From the NCBI RefSeq assembly GCF_000812875.1, contig NZ_JSYK01000002.1:591035-655034 (forward strand): DNA of 64,000 bases, written 5' to 3'. Below, piece after piece: positions 53,404 through 63,862 of this stretch (position 1 is the first letter of the stretch; the number at the start of each line of letters is the position of its first letter). The DNA comes from Kaistella solincola. Its GTDB lineage: Bacteria > Bacteroidota > Bacteroidia > Flavobacteriales > Weeksellaceae. Both the position numbers and the translations under genes were made by a program. Below the pieces are notes generated by a model. It saw only the letters and a list, made by a program, of their open reading frames with translations. It ran no database searches and was not told the DNA's origin.

Positions 53404-54541
53404 TTCCGCAACTACAAGAGCTGTTTCCAAAATCGCATTTGAATATAATGCAAATGACAAAGGAATGGCGCAGGCTGCGGCTTTAAATTACCTTTTGAGC
53501 AACCAACCTGCAGACCAGTTTCTGGAAATGAATGCTGTAGCAAACCGAAATCCGAAGGTAACAAAATGGGCTTTAACTGGCTATATTTCTCCACCTGAAG
53601 AAGCAGGGAAATCACTTTCAGATTTAGAACTTACAGAGATCACACTTGACGCACTGCGTAAAATTGGAGTAACCGCGAAAAATCAATTCCGTTTGGATAT
53701 TCACAACAGCACCAAACAAAAACACATACATTTTATTGTAAACCGGATAAATATTAGTGGAAAATGCACCGTAAAAGCACACGACATCGGAAAACGATTC
53801 GGAGAAGCAGTGCGGCAGGTTTGCAAAGAACGAAATCTGAAAACGGATGTGGAGATTGGAGTGGAGAAGAAAGCCGCAATGTTGCACAACCTTACAGAAT
53901 GTTTGCAGTCATCGGGTAATTTTGAAGAATTGATTTCAAACATGCGCGCAAAAGGTTTTGATGTGCAACTTTCCTCGAATATCAAAGATGGCATTTCTGG
54001 AATGCGGATTATTCTGGAGAAAGACAAGAATCCGAATACCGAAAAGCAATATAAAGCGGGTTACACGCTTTCTCAAATCTCAAACAAATTAAATATTTCG
54101 GAAATTAAACTGCTTTTCGAGATAAAACAGTCCATCGCAAAACATTTTAAAAATTCAAATTCTTTAATTGATCTGCGAATAAAAATGCACCAGGATGGTC
54201 TTAAGATGAAAGTTCATTACAAAGGTGAATTCAAACCCAATCAAAAGCAAGAACTTCAAGACATTTGGATAAATAAAATAACTCACCTGAAAGACACCCT
54301 TCCAAAAAACGGTTTTTTTTATAGGAAATTCGATGGTTTTTCTCTGGCAGCGATTGATGGAAATTTTGGAAGTGTAATAAATGTGAACTCGCAAAATCAA
54401 ACGGGTACAATTTCCGCCAAAAAGGCCGACGATTCTATTTTAGAAGTAGCCGAAGAGCTGCTTGAAAACGTTTTGAAGCCAACTTATGTTGCACCACAGG
54501 AAGATGAGTGTTGGAAAAGGAAGCGGAAAGGGAGAAGGTGA
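53396..54541 (+). CDS. relaxase/mobilization protein
   Basis: 381-residue relaxase. The metal-binding histidine motif is DIHNSTKQKHIHFIVNRI, with VTKWALTGYISPPEE upstream in the region where the nicking residue is found in MobA-type enzymes. It nicks oriT and stays attached to the strand during transfer. I use the ATG at 53396; the frame also opens at TTG 53387. The C-terminal half (about 200-381) has no recognised domain and ends in a basic KRKRKGRR tail. No type IV secretion genes follow. Confidence 0.86.
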   Translation: MNNSATTRAVSKIAFEYNANDKGMAQAAALNYLLSNQPADQFLEMNAVANRNPKVTKWALTGYISPPEEAGKSLSDLELTEITLDALRKIGVTAKNQFRLDIHNSTKQKHIHFIVNRINISGKCTVKAHDIGKRFGEAVRQVCKERNLKTDVEIGVEKKAAMLHNLTECLQSSGNFEELISNMRAKGFDVQLSSNIKDGISGMRIILEKDKNPNTEKQYKAGYTLSQISNKLNISEIKLLFEIKQSIAKHFKNSNSLIDLRIKMHQDGLKMKVHYKGEFKPNQKQELQDIWINKITHLKDTLPKNGFFYRKFDGFSLAAIDGNFGSVINVNSQNQTGTISAKKADDSILEVAEELLENVLKPTYVAPQEDECWKRKRKGRR

Positions 54542-54595
54542 TTGATGGAACTATGTAAATGATCTCATTCCTCCGTTCTACTTAACTTTCACACG

Positions 54596-54991
54596 ATGGA
54601 AGACGGTTTCCGCCATTGGTTCAACCAGGAGGAAATCAAGGATATCAACGCGAACGACGAGCAGTACCAATTAATGAGCCCGGAAGAAGAACTGTTACTG
54701 ACTTGGTTTGAACCTGCTACAAGAGAAACAGGAAACGCTTTCCTGAATGCTTCTCAAATTGCGGTCCGCCTGGCAACGGTTGCGAATATAAATGTGACAG
54801 ACGGTACAGTCAATAAATTAGGAAAAGCTTTAAAGAAACATGGCTTTACCAGAATCGTAAGAAATAAAAGTTATGTTTACGTTGTAAATGTTCTCGATAT
54901 TGATGAAGTAGATCGAAGAGCACGAAAAAAAGAACATATTGAAACCGATAATTCCGCGGTTGGAAAGTTGCCGTACAGGTTTCCAAATTAG
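54596..54991 (+). pseudogene. C-terminal fragment of a DUF3874/VirE-type protein
   Basis: 131 codons matching the end of DUF3874-containing VirE-type proteins: HWFNQEEIKDINANDEQYQ, SPEEELLLTWFEP, AFLNASQIAVRLA and KLGKALKKHGFTRI. Full proteins are several hundred residues with an ATPase domain before this; here only the tail remains. It is separated from the intact VirE gene at 50.4-51.6 kb by the mob genes and looks like a remnant of a second element or a duplicated copy. It may still be translated from the ATG at 54596. Confidence 0.68.
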
Positions 54992-55071
54992 TAATGATTT
55001 TCCCCAAAATCAGCCATAAAATTTATCTTTCAAAAAAGCGGTGTAAAAAGCATCGCTTTTCTTTATTTTAT

Positions 55072-55088
55072 GGCAGTAAGGGCAGTAA
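55072..55088 (+). repeat. tandem GGCAGTAA repeat after the DUF3874 remnant
   Basis: GGCAGTAA at 55072-55079 and 55081-55088. The rest of the gap (54992-55390) is AT-rich with a small AAGCG/CGCTT hairpin at about 55036-55059 and poly-A/T tracts; no gene seen. It resembles the repeats downstream of the intact VirE gene. Confidence 0.5.
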
Positions 55089-55390
55089 CCACTTTTTGGC
55101 AAAAAACTTTTTTTTATTTTTTTTCAAAAAAAAACATATGAATTAGAATATTTCCAAAGCAAACTAAAACAGGCATTTCATTATGCTGCGTTCTTCTATA
55201 TGAGATTAATAGGTAAATTTTTATACTAAAAAATAAAATTTTTCTTTTGCAAAAGTTTGCTTACGTCCTTACACCCCTTTTTTCCTTCATTATTTTTCCT
55301 TAATTTTCACTTTCAAAAAATAAGACAGACTGGATGATGTATTTTTTCAGTATCCTTTAGGATGCATTAGATGATTCTAAACATGTAGTA

Positions 55391-55651
55391 TTGTTCACAC
55401 TCAAGAAAGTGAACTTCTTTGACAGGTTCAAATTTGAACTTAACGACCGAGAGCTTAAAGCAGTCTACAGGATGATGGAAAAAGGAGGTGCTCCTTTCGA
55501 AGGTGGCCTGACGGCAAGTAAATACATGTCGCTGAATAAAACCTCCAAAGCTACAGCAACCAGAAACGTGCAGCACATGAACGACATAGGCGCCTTGATA
55601 AAGACAGGGGGCGGCCGATTAGTTTCCTATCAGCTTAATTTGAGTGATTAA
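55391..55651 (+). pseudogene. C-terminal fragment of a Fic family protein
   Basis: 86 codons from a TTG. VNFFDRFKFELNDRELKAVYRMMEKG, FEGGLTASKYMSLNKTSKATATRNVQHM and TGGGRLVSYQLNLSD match the winged-helix end of DUF4172-type Fic proteins (AMPylating toxins/regulators). The Fic domain with HPFxxGNGR is missing and stops lie just upstream, so this is a relic. It lacks a good start codon and is probably not expressed as a functional protein. Confidence 0.68.
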
Positions 55652-55992
55652 TAATCTCGGCTCTGCCACAGCAAATAACATAATTGCAATTAAACGAATT
55701 TTCAAACGACACCGAGATATTATCCCTTTCCCGCATTGCAACAGTAATGAGGAAACACCATTGATATTCATCACCTTTTCGCATTCAAAGCCCAATAGTA
55801 ATCCCCCCTCTTATCTTTTCGTCTTCTTTGTCGGTTATCATTTAAAAATTAATTTATAAAAATTAATTTGCCGGTATATGAAGTAATCTTAAAATAAGTC
55901 GAATCTGTTCACTGTATAATAGCTTTAGATGCCAACAACATTCAGCAAGTAAGCTACCGACGATATCTGCTAGCCCCTCCGCACCGCAGGGC
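55652..55992. other. gene-free gap between the element remnants and the AraC gene
   Basis: No gene seen. It contains a doubled palindrome AAATTAATTT at about 55845-55870 and a small AGCCC/GGGCT hairpin at about 55973-55993 at the end of the AraC gene, which may terminate it on the minus strand. The right border of the element could lie here or further right. Confidence 0.4.
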
Positions 55993-56907
55993 TCAATTTA
56001 CCGAACTTCTATATTCATTAGGTGTGCTGCCTACACGCTGCTTAAAAAGCCGGGTGAAGTGCTGCGGATATTTAAAGCCAAGGTCATAAGCGATCTCACT
56101 CACCGACTTGCTCTGGTCAAATATCCTCTCTTTTGCAACATCAATCACTTTTGCCTGTATGTATTCCTGCGCGGTTTTACCGGTCTCTTTCTTTATGAGG
56201 TCCCCAAAATAACTGGAAGACAAATTCAATTCACTTGCACAATAAGATACCGATGGAAGACCGACTGTTTGAGGCTTATTGGATTGAAAATATTCGTTTA
56301 GTAAAGTCTCAAACCTTTCTAAAATGCCCTTATGAACATTATCACGCGTTAAAAATTGACGGTCATAGAAACGGGTGCAATAGTTCAAAAACAATTCAAT
56401 ATTATCTACAATGATTTTTTTGCTGTGCTTATCCATAGCCTGTTCTAACTCATACTCAATTTTTGAAAGGCAGTCCATCACAATCTTTCTTTCACGTTGT
56501 GAGATATGCAGTGCTTCATCGGATTGATAACCGAAGAATGTATAATCCTGAATATGCTTGCCAAGCGTGGTGCCATGTATGAGGTCAGGATGAAAAACGA
56601 GGGCATAACCTTTTGGTTGATAGATCTCACCTGTAGTCTCAATAGTAACCACTTGTCCTGGCGAAACAAATACCAGCGTCCCTTCCTGGTAATCATAGGT
56701 ATGTTTGCCATAGTGCAGGTCACCACATTTCACTTCCTTTAGGAAAATGCAATAGAGACCATAGTTGATCCGAACCGTCTTTTCTCCGCCCCATGACCTG
56801 GGAGCTGCCTTTGAGAAGTCAATTACACTTACCAGGGGATGCAGTGTCTCATGATTATTCAATACATTGTATTCACTTACCGTCTCGAACTTATACACAT
56901 TATGCAT
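55993..56907 (-). CDS. AraC family transcriptional regulator
   Basis: 304-residue regulator. The N-terminal part is a cupin-like sensing domain (TYDYQEGTLVFVSPGQVVTIE, ALVFHPDLI). The C-terminal AraC domain has two HTH units: CASELNLSSSYFGDLIKKETGKTAQEY and SVSEIAYDLGFKYPQHFTRLFKQRVGSTPNEY. I start at the ATG at 56907 (MHNVYKFE), 20 nt after a promoter box. It is divergent from the aldo/keto reductase and probably controls the downstream operon; the inducer is unknown. Confidence 0.9.
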   Translation of the reverse strand: MHNVYKFETVSEYNVLNNHETLHPLVSVIDFSKAAPRSWGGEKTVRINYGLYCIFLKEVKCGDLHYGKHTYDYQEGTLVFVSPGQVVTIETTGEIYQPKGYALVFHPDLIHGTTLGKHIQDYTFFGYQSDEALHISQRERKIVMDCLSKIEYELEQAMDKHSKKIIVDNIELFLNYCTRFYDRQFLTRDNVHKGILERFETLLNEYFQSNKPQTVGLPSVSYCASELNLSSSYFGDLIKKETGKTAQEYIQAKVIDVAKERIFDQSKSVSEIAYDLGFKYPQHFTRLFKQRVGSTPNEYRSSVN

Positions 56908-56927
56908 TTTCAAATGTTTTAGTACTA

Positions 56928-56935
56928 CAAATTTA
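56928..56935 (-). promoter_or_regulatory. -7 box (TAAATTTG) before the AraC gene
   Basis: On the minus strand TAAATTTG fits TAnnTTTG, 20 nt before the ATG at 56907. It lies in the 151-nt divergent gap that likely also holds the operator for the reductase operon. Confidence 0.45.
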
Positions 56936-57025
56936 TACATTCAAAACATAGGGTAATGATTTATAAATTCATATCAGCAATAATGGTAGATAAATCCGCA
57001 ATCTGTATACCAGAGACGAAAATAA

Positions 57026-57910
<885 letters not shown>

Positions 57911-57936
57911 CTCAGCTGACAATTCAAACAATTAGA

Positions 57937-59004
57937 ATGAAAACAACAACAATTTTATTATTAGCAATAGCGCTTTCAGCGGCGGATAGTTATTCTTTAA
58001 AAGCCCAAACGATGAGTACCCAATCTCAACAAAATCCCTGGACTTTGGTATATGAGGGAGCGATTACCAAAAACGAAAATGGAAAAGTAAACATCCACCC
58101 GGTTACCTATAAACTTAACGGCATTGATATTGCTGCAAATGTTTACATACCAGCCGATTACGATGCATCGAAGAAATATGCGGCAGTAGTGTTAGCACAT
58201 CCTAATGGTGGTGTAAAAGAACAAACAACAGGATTATACGCACAGCATTTAGCGGAGGCTGGCTATATAACCATTGTTGCTGACGCATCGTACCAGGGTG
58301 CAAGCGGTGGAGAGCCACGTCATACCGATAAGCCTGCTTATCGTGTGGAAGACATTCACGGTATGGCTGATTTTATAACAAGATTTGCAGGGGTTGATGC
58401 AACCCGCCTTGGAATTTTGGGTATTTGTGGTGGCGGTGGCTACACACTAAAGGCTGTACAAAGCGATAAACGGTTTAAAGCTGTAGCAACACTAAGCATG
58501 TTCAACTCCGGTGTAGTAAGACGTAATGGCTTTCAGAATGCTGGCTTAGCCACTATCCAGGAGCGGTTAAAAGCGGCTACTGATGCCCGTGCCCAGAAAG
58601 CAGCAGGAGGAAAAGTACTTTATTCAGGGGTAGCAAGCATTACTGATGAAGAAATTGCCAACACTACTACTGACCTTTATCGCGAAGGATACGAATATTA
58701 TTATAGATCACACGCACATCCAAATTCAACCTTTCTGTACACTACGGTTAGTTTGATAGATTTAATGACCTGGGATGCTACCAATCAAATAGAGTTAATC
58801 AACCAGCCTTTGCTGATGATCGCAGGTAGTAAGGCCGATACTAAATACATGACTGAAGAGGCGTTTGCAAAAGCTACAGGCACAAAGACAAAAGAGATCT
58901 TTGTTATAGAAGGAGCGACCCATATACAAACCTATTGGAAACCGGAATACGTGGATCAGGCAATGAACAAGCTCAAAGACTTTTATGGTAAAAACCTGAA
59001 ATAG
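57937..59004 (+). CDS. exported alpha/beta hydrolase, dienelactone-hydrolase-like
   Basis: 355 residues with an N-terminal signal (MKTTTILLLAIALSAADSYS). The nucleophile elbow is GILGICGGGGYTLKAV, with Cys where serine hydrolases have Ser, as in dienelactone hydrolases and YcjY-type proteins. AVVLAHPNGGVKEQ is the oxyanion loop, and the acid and His are likely in IAGSKADTKYM and EGATHIQTYW. Substrate unknown. It lies 26 nt after the reductase and is probably periplasmic. Confidence 0.87.
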   Translation: MKTTTILLLAIALSAADSYSLKAQTMSTQSQQNPWTLVYEGAITKNENGKVNIHPVTYKLNGIDIAANVYIPADYDASKKYAAVVLAHPNGGVKEQTTGLYAQHLAEAGYITIVADASYQGASGGEPRHTDKPAYRVEDIHGMADFITRFAGVDATRLGILGICGGGGYTLKAVQSDKRFKAVATLSMFNSGVVRRNGFQNAGLATIQERLKAATDARAQKAAGGKVLYSGVASITDEEIANTTTDLYREGYEYYYRSHAHPNSTFLYTTVSLIDLMTWDATNQIELINQPLLMIAGSKADTKYMTEEAFAKATGTKTKEIFVIEGATHIQTYWKPEYVDQAMNKLKDFYGKNLK

Positions 59005-59062
59005 TGAAGCGTTAGTAGCTTTCAGAAATTAAAATCGACTGTCAATCTACAAAATCATATGT

Positions 59063-60217
<1,155 letters not shown>

Positions 60218-60218
60218 T

Positions 60219-60688
60219 ATGAAACGGCTCATTGTCTGTCTGTCTTAATCATAGTGGTCACAGCCTGTTCACCACAAAAGAACAGTTCGTCACCTCCGAT
60301 AGGTTCAAATTCTGAACAGGAAATCATTGCGCTGTCAAAAGAAAAGTGGCTTTGGATGGCAGAAAAAAAAACCCATCAACTCCAGGACCTCTTTCATGAA
60401 AAGTCCGTATTCGTTCACATGGGTGGCAGTTGGGGAAAGGAACGTGAACTTGAAGTGATCAGAAGCGGTAGTATATGGTACAAAAAAGCTGAAGTTTATT
60501 CTGCTTCTGTAAATATAATTGGAAACACCGCCATCCTTTTGAACGATATAGACCTGGTGGCTGTAGTTGGTGGAAACGAAGTTGTAAATCCTTTTATGGT
60601 AACGGAAGTGTATGTAAGCGAGAAAGGCAAATGGAAGATGGGGTCACTAACCTTTTCAAGACTGACAAGACCAGTCAAACTTAAATAA
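60219..60688 (+). CDS. NTF2/SnoaL-like lipoprotein with a frameshift in its signal peptide
   Basis: The long frame opens at GTG 60254 and encodes VTACSPQKNSS then an NTF2-like domain (DLFHEKSVFVHMGGSWGKERE, AILLNDIDLVAVVGG). The natural start appears to be ATG 60219, whose frame reads MKRLIVCLS then a stop. Between them is (TGTC)3 at 60233-60244. One more TGTC would join the frames as MKRLIVCLSVLIIVVTACSP, a perfect lipoprotein signal. As it stands the lipoprotein is off or shifted. The domain may bind a small ligand. Confidence 0.72.
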
Positions 60689-60720
60689 TATCAATATTAG
60701 CAAAGAAAAATTCTCCGTTT

Positions 60721-61338
60721 ATGACCAACCTATTATTTGCATTAATTCTGTTGCTTTCGGGTTGCTCTGCATCTGAAAAGAAGAACATCACTGTAAAAAA
60801 CGATAGTACTATAAATCCGGAGAAAGTATTGATTGTTTATTTGTCCAGAACCAATAACACAAAAGCAATAGCAGAGATCATTCAAAGGAATGTTGGTGGA
60901 GAGTTAGTAGCAATTGAATTAGAAAAACCCTATCCCGATAATTATCAGGCCACGGTGCAGCAGGTGAGTAATGAAAATGAAACAGGTTTCCTTCCGCCTT
61001 TAAAAACCAACATTGATAGCATACAAAAATATGATGTAATATTTATTGGCTTCCCTACTTGGGGAATGAAACTACCCCCGCCAATGAAGACGTTTTTAAC
61101 GCAGCATGATTTAAGTGGTAAGACAGTCATTCCCTTCAATACAAATGCAGGTTATGGCATAGGAACAAGCTTTGAAACCATTAAGCAATTAGCTAAGGAC
61201 AGTAAAGTATTGGAAGGCTTTGAAATGAAGGGTGGAATAGAAAGAGACGGAGTTCTTTTTGTTATGGAAGGTGCGAAGCTGACGGAAGCAGAAAAAAATG
61301 TAAAACAATGGCTAAAAGAGATCAGGATCAGTAAATAA
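60721..61338 (+). CDS. flavodoxin lipoprotein
   Basis: 205 residues. The signal ends in a lipobox (LILLLSGC), so the protein should be anchored outside the cytoplasm. The flavodoxin fold follows: VLIVYLSRTNNTKAIAEII binds the FMN phosphate, with IGFPTWGMKLPPPMKTFL and FNTNAGYGIG as the isoalloxazine loops. Envelope flavodoxins are unusual compared with the soluble form; a partner reductase here is unknown. 32 nt after the NTF2-like gene. Confidence 0.87.
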   Translation: MTNLLFALILLLSGCSASEKKNITVKNDSTINPEKVLIVYLSRTNNTKAIAEIIQRNVGGELVAIELEKPYPDNYQATVQQVSNENETGFLPPLKTNIDSIQKYDVIFIGFPTWGMKLPPPMKTFLTQHDLSGKTVIPFNTNAGYGIGTSFETIKQLAKDSKVLEGFEMKGGIERDGVLFVMEGAKLTEAEKNVKQWLKEIRISK

Positions 61339-61359
61339 ATAGTCGCAAAAATAGTAAAC

Positions 61360-62481
61360 ATGAATAAAATGAAAAACATAAAGCACAGTCTTTATATAGT
61401 ACTGCTATCCGCTATGGTTAGCATTTTACTTCCTGCATGTGCCACAACTCCGCTCACGAGTACAGCAGGACAATTATTACTCAAGGAACAGGGCAGTTTT
61501 GCAATTGGCGGTACAGTAGTAAAAGCTCCGGGTATATTCGATCCAATAAAACATGGTGCTTTCAATCCGGCAAATCAATCTTCAGCAGGCCAAACATTAC
61601 ACGGCGATCATGCTTATGTATTTTATCAGATACCGCAAAACCCAAGAAAACTTCCATTAGTGTTTTGGCATGGATATGGGCAGTCCGCAAAAACCTGGGA
61701 AACAACTCCTGATGGGCGGGAAGGTTTTCAAAACATATTCCTGCGCAGGCAGTTTCCTGTTTATCTGATTGATCAGCCGAGACGTGGTAGAGCAGGTCGA
61801 AGCACAAAGCCTATGAGCATTTCGGCAGCACCTGATGAACAACTATGGTTTGGCATATTCCGTCTCGGTGTCGGTAAAGATTTCTTTCCGGGTGTTCAAT
61901 TTTCAAAAGAGCCGGAAGCCGTAAATCAGTTTTACAGACAAATGGTTCCTGATACAGGTCCTATTGATATGGAAGCAAACACAAATGCGGTATCAGCATT
62001 GTTCAACAAAATTGGACAGGGCATCTTAGTAACCCATTCCCATAGCGGAGGGCAAGGTTGGCGAACGGCCATAAAAAACAGCAATATAAAAGCTATTGCA
62101 TCCTATGAACCGGGAAGTGGATTTGTGTTCCCGGAAGGTCAGGTTCCTAATGCAATTGAGTATTTGGGCGGAAGATTGCAAGCAGCCGGAGTTCCAATGG
62201 CGGAATTTATGCAGCTGACAAAAATACCCATCATCATCTATTACGGAGATTACATCCCTAACCAGCCAACACAAAACCCTGGTCAGGAGCAATGGCGGGC
62301 TTCCCTCGCTATGGCAAAATTATGGACAGATGCAGTGAATAAACACGGTGGCGATGTTACACTTATCCACCTTCCAGACATAGGAATTAAAGGCAACACG
62401 CATTTCCCAATGTCCGATTTAAACAACATCGAAGTGGCTGATCATCTTTCTGATTTTTTAAAAGATAAGAATTTGGATTAA
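61360..62481 (+). CDS. alpha/beta hydrolase lipoprotein
   Basis: 373 residues with a lipoprotein signal (VSILLPAC). Catalytic elements: oxyanion region LPLVFWHGYGQSAKTW, nucleophile elbow LVTHSHSGGQGW, likely acid in IYYGDY and His in KGNTHFPMSD. YLIDQPRRGRAGRS is typical of this esterase group. Substrate unknown; 21 nt after the flavodoxin gene. Confidence 0.87.
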   Translation: MNKMKNIKHSLYIVLLSAMVSILLPACATTPLTSTAGQLLLKEQGSFAIGGTVVKAPGIFDPIKHGAFNPANQSSAGQTLHGDHAYVFYQIPQNPRKLPLVFWHGYGQSAKTWETTPDGREGFQNIFLRRQFPVYLIDQPRRGRAGRSTKPMSISAAPDEQLWFGIFRLGVGKDFFPGVQFSKEPEAVNQFYRQMVPDTGPIDMEANTNAVSALFNKIGQGILVTHSHSGGQGWRTAIKNSNIKAIASYEPGSGFVFPEGQVPNAIEYLGGRLQAAGVPMAEFMQLTKIPIIIYYGDYIPNQPTQNPGQEQWRASLAMAKLWTDAVNKHGGDVTLIHLPDIGIKGNTHFPMSDLNNIEVADHLSDFLKDKNLD

Positions 62482-62505
62482 GGTCCTATAAATAAAAAGT
62501 AAGGT

Positions 62506-63648
62506 ATGAAACGACGGAATATTTTTTTACTTCTTGTACTTTTGTTAGTGCCCACTATAGAATTTAATGCACAACTAAATGCCAATAAATCTGACACTTT
62601 AGATAAAAGACAGAAAAGCATTATTCCAATTGCAGCCTTTGCTGCAAAAGGCGATCTAACGGAATTGAAACAAGCACTAAACGATGGCTTGGATGCGGGT
62701 TTATCAATAAATGAAACGAAAGAACTACTTGTACATCTATATGCCTACGCAGGCTTTCCTCGCAGTCTGAATGCGATAAGCACATTAGAGGCTGTTGTAC
62801 TTGAACGCAGACAAAAAGGGATTAATGATGTGCACGGTAAAGAATCATCAAAGATTATTGAAACGAAAAACAAATTCAATAGAGGAAAAGAGGTCCAAAC
62901 AAAATTAACCGGCTCTACAACAACCGGTGCTCCTCAGAAGTTTGTTCCAATTATTGATGTCTTTCTTAAAGAACATTTATTCGCTGATATATTCAGTAGA
63001 GATGCATTAGACTGGAAAACCCGGGAGATTGTTACGATTTCTGTTTTAGCTACTCTAGGTGGTACAGAAAATCAGTTAAGGTCTCACTTCAATGTAGGAT
63101 TAAATACAGGTCTTACGGAACAGCAGTTGAAAAACATTGTATCAGTAATACAAACAAAGGTTGGTGAAAAAGAAGGACGAAAAGCAGACATAGTTTTGCA
63201 GTCAGTTTTAAATAAGACAACCAATATCAGTTCGTCAGAAAGCAATTACATAAGTACAAATACAGTCTTTCCAAAAGGCACAAAAATTTCCAATAATAAC
63301 TTTACTGGTACGGCATGGCTTCATATGTTGGTACCCGGCGACTCCACCTTTAATACATCAATCGGCAATGTAACATTTGAACCAGGTGCAAGAACAAAAT
63401 GGCATTACCATCCCGGCGGCCAATTACTATTAATTACAAGTGGCAAAGGCAGATATGGTGAGAAAGGCAAAGCTGTGCGTGAACTTAATAAAGGAGATGT
63501 TATAAAGTGCGACCCGAACATAGTGCATTGGCACGGTGCAGCTCCTGATAGTGAAATGAGCCACCTTGCAATTGGCACGAATACAGATAGAGCTCCCGTA
63601 GTTTGGCTGCAACAGGTATCAGATGAAGAATATAGCACTCCCCGATAA
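62506..63648 (+). CDS. secreted double-CMD/cupin fusion protein
   Basis: 380 residues: a signal peptide (IFLLLVLLLVPTIEFNA), then two carboxymuconolactone-decarboxylase-like domains (about 40-115, with LVHLYAYAGFPRSLNAI, and about 145-230, with DWKTREIVTISVLATLGGTENQL), then a cupin (about 265-370) with metal-ligand-like KWHYHPGGQLLLITSGKGRY and HWHGAAP. CMD folds often act on peroxides or lactones and cupins on varied small molecules; this fusion's reaction is unknown. It closes the operon, 24 nt after the hydrolase. Confidence 0.87.
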   Translation: MKRRNIFLLLVLLLVPTIEFNAQLNANKSDTLDKRQKSIIPIAAFAAKGDLTELKQALNDGLDAGLSINETKELLVHLYAYAGFPRSLNAISTLEAVVLERRQKGINDVHGKESSKIIETKNKFNRGKEVQTKLTGSTTTGAPQKFVPIIDVFLKEHLFADIFSRDALDWKTREIVTISVLATLGGTENQLRSHFNVGLNTGLTEQQLKNIVSVIQTKVGEKEGRKADIVLQSVLNKTTNISSSESNYISTNTVFPKGTKISNNNFTGTAWLHMLVPGDSTFNTSIGNVTFEPGARTKWHYHPGGQLLLITSGKGRYGEKGKAVRELNKGDVIKCDPNIVHWHGAAPDSEMSHLAIGTNTDRAPVVWLQQVSDEEYSTPR

Positions 63649-63862
63649 AATAAGACAGTAAATCGCGATGATTATTTCAGTGGGATTGAAGACCCTAATG
63701 TTTAGGCCTTAATTAAAATAGGTGATGCGATAGAAAGCAAAGTTTTTATTGTAAGGGAAGAAACATTTATAGATTATAACGACGTAGTTTTTCAATTATG
63801 ATAACTATACCTGAAATAGATGTGCAATTCCTTTTATCACTAAATTGTACGGGCTTACAACC
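63649..63862. other. gap with a possible decayed coding remnant
   Basis: No intact gene. Directly after the cupin stop, the same frame reads NRDDYFSGIEDPNV, a stop, then IKIGDAIESKVFIVREETF and on to a stop near 63801. This looks like worn coding sequence rather than random DNA, but I cannot name the source gene. Confidence 0.3.

Noticed and set aside
55644..55859. 71-codon frame after the Fic remnant
   Set aside because: No recognisable domain, poor start context, overlaps the remnant; more likely chance.
60254..60688. Cytoplasmic NTF2-like protein starting at GTG
   Set aside because: The immediately preceding bases encode a lipoprotein signal in the same frame, with an ATG just out of phase, so a frameshifted lipoprotein explains the data better.
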